Source: Ailanthus altissimus | Taxonomy: Eukaryota > Streptophyta > Magnoliopsida > Sapindales > Simaroubaceae | Reading direction: 5' to 3' | NCBI GenBank assembly: GCA_946807835.1 | Contig: OX327704.1 | Location: 9,734,001 to 9,798,000 of the forward strand | Length of the DNA stretch: 64,000 bases | Shown here: positions 12,313 to 23,817 of the stretch, in pieces | Numbering within the stretch: position 1 is the first letter of the stretch | How the letters are laid out: each line of letters starts with the position of its first letter | Notes under the pieces: model-generated | What the model was told of the DNA's origin: nothing | Databases searched by the model: none | The model's input: the letters and a program-made list of their open reading frames with translations, nothing else | Position numbers and translations under genes: made by a program

Positions 12313-12400
12313 TATTATAGTACAGTGGTGGAGTTTCTTACTTGTTATGTAGGTGACTAGAGTGTAATCCCTGGCAATGGAGATCTTTTTCTAAATTTAG
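12313..12400 (+). ncRNA. SINE-like tRNA-derived head, right arm
   Basis: Box A TAGTACAGTGG (12318-12328) and box B GAGTGTAATCC (12360-12370) are separated by 31 bp and followed by CTGGCAATGG. This is the layout of the tRNA-related region of plant SINEs. It is the inverted counterpart of 12063-12125. The SINE body after 12400 is not distinct from the AT-rich spacer. Confidence 0.5.
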
Positions 12401-12799
12401 ATTTGAGTTTAGATTAAATTTTTATTTTCCCATTTCTCTAGTTAAAATTAACAGAAACTGTTGACTGACAAAAGTCTCGATGAGATTTTAAAAAACATTG
12501 TGGTTTGCATATCTCTTTTCTAAAATTTTAGGAGTCCTAATGTCCTTTTTCCTAATTGAAACGTATATGTAAATAACTACCCTTAAAGACTACTTTATAA
12601 AAATGAGTTTTTGAGTTTTTTCCCTAACGCATATGTAATACATTACTATTTTGCCAAGTCTCCCCAAAGAATTTTAGGATCTTTATTTTAAATGGCATAC
12701 TTTGCTCTAACATATATGTTGAAAGATGACTATATGTGTTTCCAAGCATAGTAAAGATAATGGGTTTTAAACTAGTCCATTTGGCAACTAACAGAAAGA

Positions 12800-13382
12800 T
12801 GTTAATCGGTGTATTTTATACTTGTTATTTTAGCTTCTGTAGGCTTGGCATTACTAATTCTATCATGATTATTAGGCTTTGTAATGTGGTTTATTATCAT
12901 TTTATAGGTTTGAAAGCCAATAGAGTGAATAGGGTTGAAAATTAAAGAAATAAGGCAAAATTGACAAGTTGGGATCAAAAGCTTAACATTTAAGCCCCAG
13001 AAATAAAGTTGCAGCACTAGAAAAGGAAATAAGGCAAAATTGACAAGTTAGGGTTCTTAGTTAACAATTCATGTTGGTTAAGTAAATTAAAGGAAGTAAC
13101 TAAATTCAAGTGAAGTATTGAGGGATCATCATAATCCTAAGTTTTTTTTTTTGTATTGGTGAACTAATATTTGATATCTTTATTCTATTTTTACTTTTGT
13201 TTTCCTTAAGTAATTAGTTAGATTTTACTATTTTGAGTTATTAATTGTTTAAATAAATATAAGAGGACATAATTTTAGTACTTAACGAAGTTAGTAATAA
13301 TTTCTCTTGGGAACAATACTTTACACATCATTATATTACTTGTTTGTGATTGTGTACCCTTGCATTCTGATTTAACACAACA
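12800..13382 (+). mobile_element. D2 gypsy 5' LTR, internally deleted
   Basis: Plus-oriented LTR from TGTTAATCGG to TTAACACAACA. Its first 150 bp (tattttatac, tgttattttagctt, attaggctttgtaatg) and last 150 bp match the D1 LTR reversed, but the roughly 880-bp GC-motif interior is missing. The PBS that follows (13383-13405, 'agtttttaatgccattttcaagg') is a decayed version of TTTTTGGCGCCGTTGCCGGGG. With D1 it forms the inverted pair. Confidence 0.75.
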
Positions 13383-13785
13383 AGTTTTTAATGCCATTTT
13401 CAAGGAATTATTTCTTATCTTTGTTAAACTTAACACCAATCTATCTTATTTTTAATTCAAACCTTTTTCTTTTGTTTTACAGTTACTTTGCAACAATCTA
13501 TGCAACGTGCGAGAAGTTTTGAGCTTGTTTCTTTTGATCCAGAAATCAAGCGAATCTTAAAAAGAATTTTTCAAGAGGGAAATCAAATTCAACATCAATA
13601 AGACATAGTGGCTGGTGAAAATCAAGCTTAAGAGTAGAGATCATTAGGAGACTTTACAATATCACTTACTGACGATATTCATTCAAGCATTCAAAGGCTT
13701 GCTATCAATGCCCATAACTTTAAGATCAAGCAAAATACTATTTAAATGAAAACGATTTGGTACAATTTAGTAGGCTATCGAATGA
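13383..13785 (+). pseudogene. D2 gypsy PBS and gag N-terminal remnant
   Basis: After the degraded tRNA-Asp-type PBS, the plus strand at 13490-13735 reads RARSFELVSFDPEIKRILKR, then IHSSIQRLAINAHNFKIKQ after several stops. This is the start of an Athila-like gag. It ends at 13785, where the LTR of another element begins, so the rest of D2 is absent. Confidence 0.6.
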
Positions 13786-15340
13786 TGATTGTTGGGTGCT
13801 CGCATGGTTGAGTGTTTATCTTAAACACAAATGCACGCTATTGCTAATAAGTAATAAAGAGTGAGGGGTGTTAATTCTACAAGGACTAGTACTTCGCTCA
13901 ATTCAAACTAAAATTGATTCTCCTATATTTATTCGAACAAATTAATTCACTTGAAAATAAAACTACTCACTAGTTAACAACTAAATATGCAAATCACAAA
14001 TTCTAACACTCTCAATGATAAATGAAGTCTAGGATATGTACCTATCCCTTAACCTATATCTGTTATGTATATGCTTTAAATGACAATTCCTTGGTTAATT
14101 ATTGGTCACGAAACTAGGCTTGTTGCCAGCCTCTTTCGATGGTCAAGTGATTATACCCCACTCAATCCAATATCTACATTACTATGATATCGAAATTAAA
14201 TGGATTTCATTAAGTTCAAGTTACCTTAACCATGCATGCTAACTAGTCATATTCCTATCCTAATTGAAACTTATAGATGCAACTCTACAATTATACATCA
14301 CTTTGTCTTAGGCTATTCAATAAGATGCTTTTTCCTAGTTTATCTCAATGAATCTAAGGTTCATACATAAGATTGACCAGATTAAATGTAAGCATTAAGC
14401 ATCAATAAAATGAATAAAAAAACCAAGTTCATGTATTCAAAGTTGAAATATTTACAAATATATAGCTAAGTTAAAAACTACAATCCTAGACAAATGAATT
14501 TAGTTCAATATAATGAAGTTCAGAGAACAAATTACAATATATAACATAATAAAACCAAGTTTAGATCAATAAATATAGAAATGAAGTTCAAGTGATCTTC
14601 TCAAGCCTTCGTTCTAATGCTTTTCTTGTAAGTATTAGCCTCCATTGATGATGTTGATTCTTCTCCAAATGGATTATAAGTGTTGAAATATGTTTCTTTA
14701 CAGTTAAAAGGTGTGATTTGTAACCTAGAACGTAGTCCCTAAATGGTGAGATGAAGTTGAAATGTTCCTTCTATAAAAACCCAAAAAAGTTGCTTTATAT
14801 AGTGTAGAAAATAACGATAACGTCATAATATTTTTCTTTATAATGCAGGGGGGTTGTAAGCTATCATGTACAAATACTACGACATTGATGTTTAGCAACG
14901 CTAAGGTATTTTGGCACTGTTGCATTGCATAACTAGCACTGGAGCATTGACAAAGCGGTGCTGCTTCGTTGCCTTCCAACACTGAGGATCTTGAAAACTT
15001 TTTGGAATCTACGCTGCTCATCCTCCATGTCAACGCTATGGCATCCAAATTCCTAGAAATGCTGGCGCATTTAATGCTGAATGTAGTAGCGTTCATCCAA
15101 TATGGATGAACGCTAACATTTTCTTCTAAAATGCAACCGCGTTCAATTGTTTTCTGCACTTTCATCTTTAAATTGTTTGCTCTTTGACCTCTTTTTGCTA
15201 ATTTTCTCTCCCTTTAGTGCATTCAAGTAGTGTCTTGCAATTTCAACACAAGTATGTATAAAATAGACCATAATTACTCAAAAATGGTAATAATTAAAGC
15301 TAAAATGGGAAAATAGTATATATCTATTTTATGCTTATCA
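13786..15340 (-). mobile_element. Gypsy element C 3' LTR (family D)
   Basis: LTR in minus orientation from TGATTGTTGG to ATGCTTATCA. A polypurine tract follows directly on the right: the complement of 15341-15356 is TAAGTTTGGGGGAGTT, so this is a 3' LTR with its internal region to the right. Homologous to 32258-33665. It holds GC-rich 'gcaacgctaa/gcactggagc' repeats at 14880-15130. The 146-codon frame at 14725-15165 lies across those repeats and is rejected as a gene. Confidence 0.8.
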
Positions 15341-16622
15341 AACTCCCCCAAACTTAGACAAATTCACCTTTTCGAGAAATAAAAATAAAGAACCATACTT
15401 AAGGGGCTACCTAACTCAACAACAAACTAAACAACCTTAAAAATCAAAGTATGAATACTAAAAGTACACATAGAGAAGTTAAATGAAAAACAAACTAAAT
15501 TAGGGTCAAGTTATCACAATAATCATTTAATCGCCTTAGGGATTGGTCAACTCAACCTTTACTCCTTCGAAAACAATGAAAACTATTCAATAATTCACAA
15601 ACACTATAATTAAGCACTTTTCACCTTCCATACAAGTGATCAATCGTGTGTGTATATTAGGCGAGAATTACTTAAGTCTAACATAAATTAGTTCAATAAC
15701 TTATAATTGTACAGTAAAATATTGTCTTAGCATATTTTGAATCTAGGACAACCATAGGCTAGTTTTTCATACAACTCTCCACTAATGTAGGAATGTGCTT
15801 GAATAAAGATCAATTAGGACTTTTATCGGCTTGTAATGCAAGGCTAGGTTCAAGATGGGATGTTTAGATAAACTGTTTAGCTCATTGCACCATGAACATA
15901 AAACCCAGTTGGCTCTCCACTTGAACTTTCCAACCTCACCACTACAATTCCCCCAAACTTAAACCTTTTTGCCCAAAAATACTCTTATTTGCTACTTCAA
16001 GATATATACACATCATTTATTCCTTATTCATATATTTTTACATATATTTATATAAATATTGATAAATTATTATTTTTTAAATGAATAACATTACTCCTCA
16101 AAACTTAAAGCACTACTATTTCTCAATATGGCTTTTCATTGCCATTCTTTTTGCACTTTTCCCATCTTCATCTACTTAACTCTATACAAATTCTATATTT
16201 TCCAATAAGCTCCATGTTCATGGTGTTAAGGATGTTTAGGGAAATTAACTCATGATTCAGGCTTGTAATGTAGTTATTCAACAAAAATGATATTTTTGGC
16301 AAAAAATAAGGTAACTAGGGTTCAATCTAATAAGGTAGGCTATTCAAACAGTCCGAAGATGGCCTAATTTTATTTCTGTTTTCACACACTTCCTAGGATT
16401 TCGTCTCCAGTTGTAATCAAGCTAGTTATAGTGTGTCTAATCTTCAAGACTAAGGTGTACCACTTAAATATAAGCTTTTCTAGGTACACTCAACTAATTC
16501 AAGCCTACTATGTGCTCAAAACTTTGTGATCATTAATAAGGTTGATTTCTAACTCGTAATTGGTGTATAATTGTTCAAGTCTAAATTATTTTCTTTAAAG
16601 TTAAAAATTAAGTGTTTCAATA
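15341..16622 (-). mobile_element. Gypsy element C 3' non-coding tail
   Basis: Begins with the PPT ('aactcccccaaactta' on the plus strand) and continues as a non-coding tail. It aligns by eye with the D3 tail at 33666-34714 (shared 'gcttgtaatgt', 'aatggcctaat', 'ctaggatttc', 'gtgtaccact'). No coding frame is recognisable. The tail resumes at 20992-21063 after the A2 insertion and is then cut by A4 at 21064. Confidence 0.7.
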
Positions 16623-16627
16623 CTTTA

Positions 16628-19600
16628 TGTTGGAGCTGGTGCTCACGTGCCATTCCAATATTGTATGAATATTAATTGTTAATATTTATACAATAAACAT
16701 TTCGAATAAAGATTGTTAATATCATATTAATATGGTATAATGCTTGTAACATTACAGATATTGTTGTTAGGGTATGTGCTTACGCGCCATCCCAGTTTGT
16801 ATGAATATTTAGTTTGTAATATTTATACAATGCATATTTTATTAAATCGCTGATAACTTTTATTAAATGGTAGTTAAGCTTGTAACATTATAAACATGAT
16901 ATGATCTAAATGAGTTCATATCTGGTTTAAAGAAGTTTAGACCATGGCTAAGAGTTAGCAAAGCTGGTAGTTATAAATGCTAAGTGTTAGCAGGTTATAA
17001 TAGCCAGCGGGATCTAAAAGTTAGAACCTAATCTATAATGTAACAAAGACCTGAGAATCTACTAGTAATGACAAAATTGCAAAGAGTTGCAATAAAGACT
17101 AAGAAATGTCGTTATGGAAATATCTTCTCAAATAAAGAGTTCCTGATCTACGTTTACCAATGAGGGTCTATCGGTGAAACACATAGATTAGTGTATGTCT
17201 ATAGCTGTATTGTACAAATGGTTATTCTTAGTTAACCATGAGCTTGGTTGAAGTTCATATAGACATACAGGTATTCAGTTAGGACTGGATACTGAACAGA
17301 CTCAAGAGGACCCCAATAGATATCCTATGAAACCGTCAAAGGAAGGTCCTCTCGAGTTGAGTAGTATTTGTGGTCCTTCGACCTGAGCGCCACGGTGAAC
17401 TTGTGGGAGATCCATCATACTTTGGTTCCACGTATGTCAGAGACCTTTCATGGTCTGACCGCTGCGTGTCGCTGGGTATGGTCCGATGCTCATGGAGTTC
17501 GGTGTGCGTAGATATGGAATCCGCCAGCTCACATAGATGGGTTGTATATCTGAACTTTGAGATTGTATCTTGTAAAGTCTTATGGCCGTAAGCAATCTAC
17601 CTGGGAAAGGAGTTTCCTACAGGTTCGAACATTATAGCAAAAGTGTTTGCGTATATTGTTCATAAAGATACGAATCTGGAGATAATATAGTAATGGATGA
17701 AATTATCGGGATTTGACAGTAATGATCTATATCCCGTTCATCTTGGATATAATGACGGAAGGATTATACGAATATGGAGTAACCTCAACATGTATGGTCT
17801 GACGCGCTGATTTGTAATATCCGTAACGTGTGCGTGGGGCATCGTTCACGGACTTGTGAAATAGTTTCATTTGACGAATCGGGCGTGGACCTAGGGAGTC
17901 CCAATATGAAATGTACTCTTTGAGCACTTGGGCAGCGTACCGTATTAAATAGTTTAATACAGTAAAATCCAGCAATTTACTAAGGTTACGTTAACTAAAG
18001 TATATGGTCAGATGGTGGGACCCACTTTAGGTTAACTTGGTAACCGAGTAAGGACATAATTGTAATTTCACTTGATAATTATTTAATTGTTAAATAATTC
18101 AAATAAATATTTATTTATTTAATTGTTGAATAAATAATTAAAGATTAACTAAGATTAAGAGTTAACCATTTAGTTAAGTTAGATTAACAATACTTAATGG
18201 TTAAGTAAAAGTTAACATAACCATGATTAAGTTAGTTAATTATAGTTAAAATATTTAAATGTTCTTTAACTTAACTAAAGTTAAGTGTTAACTATAGTTA
18301 GAATATTTAAATGTTAATTTAACCTAACTAAAGTTAAGAGTTAACTAAGATTAGGTTAGGTTAAATACAAATTGAAATTAAGTGAAATTAATTGTAATGA
18401 AATGAAATTAATTTCATTTGTATAAATAAGAAAAATGAAAATTAAATTCATAAGTCTTTTTGTTAATTTGATTTTGCAAATTTTTTTTTGGTCAGCCAAT
18501 TCAAAGAGAAAAAAAGAGAAATTGTTTTCTAAAATATGGATTCAAGAGTTGAATTCATTATTTTCTTTTAAGGCATAAAACCAATTTTGCAAAATAGGTT
18601 TTGATTAATTGTTAATCAAAGAGGAAAAATTAATATCATAAGTTTAAGTGGTTAAACTTCTGCTGGATCAAAGGCTGTCATTCTAGATAATCAAACCCAC
18701 CATTGTTGATTACTAGAATTGATCAAAGACAACATTTTGGAGGACTTCAACAATCTTCATCCAAAGGCTTCAAAGGTTATTTCTCAATTTCGTTTCTGTT
18801 AATTCAATTAATATATTTTGATTGTGTTTACTGCAATGTTTTAAGCTTCCGCTGCTTCATTATATGTATGAGATATGTATATATTGTTGTTAAACACAAA
18901 ACCCTCATGCATACACCCATGAATGGACAACTCCCAACAATTGTTTGATCTGAAAGAGTTCAGATCTGGTCTAAAGGAGTTTAGATCAGAACTAATAGTT
19001 AGCAAAGCTGAGAGTTATAAATGCTAAAAGTTAGCACTGTTAAGAGTTAGCAGGTTATAAGAGTCAGCGAGGTCTAAAGAGTTAGAACCTTGTCTATAAT
19101 GGGACAAAGACCTGAGAGTATACTTGTAATGATATAGTTGCAAAGAGTTGCAATAGGTGTTAAGAAATATCATTATGTAAGTATGTCTCAAAGATAATGT
19201 TCCTGATCTATAATCACTAATGCGGGTCTATCGGTGATTCACTTTATATAGATTAGTGTATGTTTATATCTGACTGGTTCAGATGGTTGTTCTTAACTGA
19301 CCATGAGCTTAGAGCTTGTATAGGCATGCGGGTATCCAGTCAAGATTGGATACTGAACAGACTTATGAGGACCCCAATAGATATCCTATGACACCGTCAA
19401 AGGAAGGTCCTCTCGAGTTGAGTAGTATTCGTGGTCCTTTGACCTGAGCGCCACGGTGGTCTTGTGAGTGATCCATCATGCTTTGGTTCCACATATGTCA
19501 GAGACCTTTCATGGTCTGACCGCTATGTGTCGTTGGGTATGGTCCGATGCTCATGGAGTCTGGTGTGCGTAGATACGGGATCCGTCAGCTTACGTAGGTA

Positions 19601-20986
19601 AGATGTATATCCGATGCTCCGAGATTGTATTTCATAAAGTCTTGTGGCCACAAGCATAAACCCGGGAAAAGAGTTTCCCATAGGGTTAAACAATATAGCA
19701 AAAGTGTTTGCGTATATTGTTTATCGAGATACGAATCAGGAGATAAGTTTATGGATGAGCAAATGGGGATTTGACGGTGCTGATCTATATCCCCGCACAT
19801 CTAGGATATAAATGATGGAAGGATTATACGTATACGTTATGACCTCAACTTGTATGGTCTGACACGCTGATTAGTAATATTCGTAACGTGTGCGTGGGGC
19901 ATCGATTACGGATTAATGGAACAGTTCCATTTAACAAATCGGGTATAGACCTAGAGAGTCCCAATATGAAATGTACTCTTTGAGCACTTGGGCAATGTAC
20001 CGTATTGAATTGTTCAATACAGTATAATTCAGCAATTACTAAGGTTACGTTAACTAAAGTATGTGGTTAAATTGGTGGGACCCACTTTAGGTTAACTTGG
20101 TAACCGAGTAAGGATATAATAGTAATTTCACTTTATGATTATTTAATTGTTAAATAATAAGAATAAATATTTATTTATTTAATTGTTAAATAAATAATTT
20201 AATTTAACTATGATTAAAGGTTAATCATATAGTTAATTAAGTTAACCTTACTTAAAGGTTAAGTAAATGTTAACCTAACCATAGTTAAGTTAGTTAACTA
20301 TGGTTAAATTAATTAAATATTTATTAACTTAAAGGTTAAGTTAAAATAATCTAACTAAGGTTAAATGTTAACTAAGGTTAGGTTAAGCCAAATGAAATGC
20401 AAATGAAATTCAAATTAGTTTGGAATTAATGCATTTGTATATAAAGTGAAATGAAATTGAAAATCATGAATGTTTTAGATTTTAGGTTTTGTATTTTGGG
20501 AGCCAATTCAATTTAAGAAATTGAAATTGTTTGTTTTGTGTTTTAAGTGTTAGAACAACAAAACAAATTGAATTAATGGTTACTAAATGTAATAACTAAA
20601 AATAAGATTTGTTTTATTTATTCAAGAGTTGAATAAAAGGAAAAATAAATTTAATTAAGTTAAATAGTTTAACTTTGTAAAATGTTTAAGAGTTAAACAT
20701 ATATGCTGGATTAAGATGCTGCCATTCTAGACAATCAAACCCACCCTTGTTGATTGCTAGAATTGATCAAAGATTCATTTCATGGTGGACTTCAAAGAAA
20801 ATTAATCTAAAGGCTTCATTGGTAATTTTCTCAATCTCGAATTTCAGTTTAATCAAATGTTATTTTCTGTGTTCATTGTATTCAATCTTCCGCTGTGCAC
20901 ATGTATGTATGAGATATGTATATTGTTTGTATGATGAACACAAACCCACATGCAAGAACCCTAAGTAAATTCGCCTAAACCCAACA
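16628..20986 (+). mobile_element. A-family solo LTR A2, split by A3
   Basis: Starts TGTTGGAGCTGG and ends AACCCAACA. It is flanked by a perfect 5-bp duplication CTTTA (16623-16627 and 20987-20991). Without the nested A3 and its extra 5 bp the unit is about 2.18 kb. No PBS, PPT or coding region is attached, so it is best read as a solo LTR. Near the 3' end it has 'ttccgctgtgc' and 'tatgagatatgta', features seen at the ends of plant copia LTRs, but superfamily is not proven. Frames at 19585-19800 and 20747-20968 are incidental. Confidence 0.88.
16765..18939 (+). mobile_element. A-family solo LTR A3 nested in A2
   Basis: Begins TGTTAGGGTATG and ends CTCCCAACA, 2175 bp. The 5-bp duplication ATTGT is perfect (16760-16764 and 18940-18944). 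Excising it rejoins A2 as 'cagatattgtttgatct', which matches the undisturbed copy A4 ('cagatattgtatgatct') at about 21197. It shares the whole A-family order with A2, including 'gtcaaaggaaggtcctctcg' and 'cctgagcgccacggtg', and is therefore a relative inserted into its own kind. Confidence 0.92.
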
Positions 20987-21063
20987 CTTTACTCATCATA
21001 GACAAGCATCATAACAACTCAACACAATATGGCATGGCAATGCACAAGATAGAACTATATTAT

Positions 21064-22995
21064 TGTTGGAGATGGTGCTTACTTGCCATTCCAATATTAT
21101 ATAAATATTAATTATTTAATAATTATACAATAAATATTTCGAATACAATCACTAATATTATAAATAATAAATAGTAAAATGCTTATAATGTTTCAGATAT
21201 TGTATGATCTAAATGAATTTAGATCGAATCTAAAGAGTTTAGATCAATGATAAGAGTTATAAGTGCTCAGAGTTAGAGCCATGTTTGAAGTGGCACAAAG
21301 ACCTAGGAATATATTATTAATGATATAGTTGTAAAGAGTTGCAAATAATGCTAGAAAATGTCATTACGTTGTATGTTCTCGAACACCTTGTTCCAGATCT
21401 ATTTTTACATATGTGGGTTTATTGGTAGAACTCTTATATTAAATTAGTGTATGTCTATATCAGGATGGTCCAGATGGTTAGTTTTAAAAGATCACGAGCT
21501 TAGCAGAAGCTCGTATAGGCATACAGGTATTTAGTAAGGACTGGGTACAGAACAGACTCATGAGCACCTCCAATAGACATCCTATAAAGCCGTCAATAGA
21601 AGGTCTTCTCGAGTTAAGTAGAATTCATAGTCCTTTCACCTGAGCACCATCGTGGTCTTATGAGTGATCCATTATATTTTGGTTTCATGCATGTCAGAGA
21701 TCATTCATGGTCTGACCGCTGAGTGTCGCTAGGTATGATCCGATACTCATAGAGTTTGGTATGCATAGATATGGGATCTGTCAGCTCATATGGGTAAGTT
21801 GTATATCCTAATGCTTCGAGATTATATTTTAAATTTTTTTGTGGCTACAAGCATAAACCCCGAAAAAGATTTTTTCGTAAGGTTAAACAATATCGCAAAA
21901 GTATTTACGGATAAACAATATCGTAAAAGTATTTACGGATATTATTTATAAAAATATGAATCTGAAGTTAAGTACACAGTTAAGCATATGGAGATTTAAC
22001 AGTGATGATCTATGTCTTTCCTCTTCCAGGATATAAGTGACAGAGGGATTATATAAATATGCATTAACCTGGGCTTGTATGTTTCAACGCGTCATTCTGT
22101 AATATCCATAACATGTGTGTGGGGCATCATTCATAGACTTATGAAAATGTTTTGTAAGATAAATGGGTGTGAACCTAGGGAGTCTCATAATATGAAGTGT
22201 ACTCGTTAAGCATTAGAATAGTGAACTTGATCGAATAGTTTGATTCAAGAAAATTTGGAAGGCAAGATTTGTTTTAGGATCTCCCAGAAAGAACATGTAT
22301 CAAGCTTTAAGTGTTAAACCTATTAAATTAATTGGTTAACAATTGTTGTTAACCAATTGGAATTTTCCAAATGGAAAAATTGTATGGCTTAATAAGGTAA
22401 CTCTTGGCTTGTTAAATGGCTTGGAATAGTAACAAGTGGCTTGTTAAAATATTATTAAGTTGACACGTGCTCTTTTAATAGACACTTTTCCATGTGTAAA
22501 TAAAAAGACATGTGAATGCAAATGGTTTGCAATTTCTGAGTATGATACATTCGGCCATTTTAATTTGAAAAAGTGATGTTTTCTCTTTTAACAAAACTTT
22601 AAAAAACTATGTGTGTGGAGTATTCGGCCAAATTAAAAAGGATAACTTAAAAAAGAGTTCTTCATAGTTTCTTAATTGTTACATTTGGCCAAGGGGTTTT
22701 GTTCTTCTTTATGAAATGAAAGTTAAACAAAAGACTAGAGTTGTCTTCTTCTCCTTAGAATAATGTTCGGCCATTTTGAAAGCTAATAAATTACAAGAGT
22801 TGCAATTTGTGTTGAGTGCACATATTTGGCCAAATAAATAAAAATGGGAAAGAGTTGTACTTTTCGTTTTAGTAAACATCATACGGTCAAAGTGAGAAAT
22901 AAAAGAAAAGTTGCTTCAAATACAAATCCTGCAAGAAATTGAAATTAAATAGGCTATTATTCTAGCTCTTGCAATGTCCCAAAACTATAGGTGAT
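21064..22995 (+). mobile_element. A-family LTR A4, 3'-truncated
   Basis: Starts TGTTGGAGATGG and keeps the A-family blocks through about 22950. It ends, without the usual AACA terminus, where copia-5 leader sequence begins. It contains a perfectly phased 28-bp tandem duplication at 21884-21939 (one C/T difference). It is inserted in the element C tail. No TSD can be assigned because the right end is missing. Confidence 0.75.
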
Positions 22996-23817
22996 GTGTT
23001 TTAAATGTTAAAAAGTGCACAACTGGGTCACGACTATAGGGGATGTCCTGGAGGTGGAATTTGATGCCGCAGTGCTGAGGCTTTCTAAACTCCAATGCTG
23101 TAATGTTGGATAAGGAGCATCACGACACTGGGGTTTTTAGGCCCCAACGCTGTAGCACTCAGGGCTTGGCATTGTGATGCTGGTAAGCCTGCGCCGCTGT
23201 GTTGGGGTGATGACCTCAATGTCACAGCGCTGAAGGGTTAGCGTTGGGGCTCTAACTTTAGCGTTGTAGCCCTGGGAGCCCAACGTTGCGATTTTCACAC
23301 TGTTCAATCCAATATTTTTTAAATTGTTTAAAAATGCATATGATGAATGCATATGATGTTTATTTTTACAAATTTATAATTTTTATAATATTATAATATA
23401 AACTATAAAACATTTGTTTTATGCTGAAAACCACAATAGGAGCCTTACTAGTGGGGATTAGTTGTGAATGAATTGAATAAATAATTTTGATTATGAATCA
23501 AATCGGTAAAAGATGCAAGTAAGTTATTTGTATTTTTAAAAAATCTCTCTTAAACAATTTAAAATATATTTCAATATGAGATAATGTTATACATGGATTG
23601 TCATGTTAATACGGTGTTAGACGGGTCACTTCGGCCTTTTTAAAAAATTACTAAAGGTTAAAGGATTGGTTGGTGTGATTTAGTCTATGCCGGTTAAATA
23701 TGACATTAGGTAAATATATTTGAACGTATTGTTCAATATTGCTAAAGTATGAGAGTAGTATTAGTAACATATATTTAGTCATTGACAAGTTAATCTGTAA
23801 TACAATTACCCAATATT
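22996..23817 (+). mobile_element. copia-5 5' leader with GC-rich repeats
   Basis: Leader of a plus-strand copia element related to copia-2. The first part (23040-23300) is a run of GC-rich units such as 'gccgcagtgctgagg' and 'cacagcgctgaaggg', as in the copia-2 leader at 31580-31820. The second part (23620-23817) is the reverse of the copia-2 leader at about 31000-31240 ('gacaagttaatctg', 'attacccaat'). The PBS and 5' LTR are not found. The 71-codon minus frame at 23137-23352 lies within the repeats and is rejected. Confidence 0.65.

Larger units (their letters stand above)
11236..12799. repeat. Central spacer of inverted duplication D1/D2
   Basis: No protein-coding gene is visible. The two halves are inverted copies. 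For example, 11790-11870 reversed (ttctctgttaaaat... ggtctcaatgggatttt) matches 12430-12500 (ttctctagttaaaat... gtctcgatgagatttt). The tRNA-like boxes at 12068-12119 mirror those at 12318-12370. The axis is near 12.22 kb. The left half is longer: it holds an extra tRNA-like unit at 11915-11985 and about 250 bp more near the LTR. This segment appears to be DNA that flanked the D LTR before duplication. Confidence 0.65.

Noticed and set aside
14725..15165. 146-codon minus-strand open frame
   Set aside because: Lies wholly inside the U3-side part of LTR C across GC-rich repeats that lack AT-rich stop codons; no domain, no counterpart frame in the homologous LTRs.
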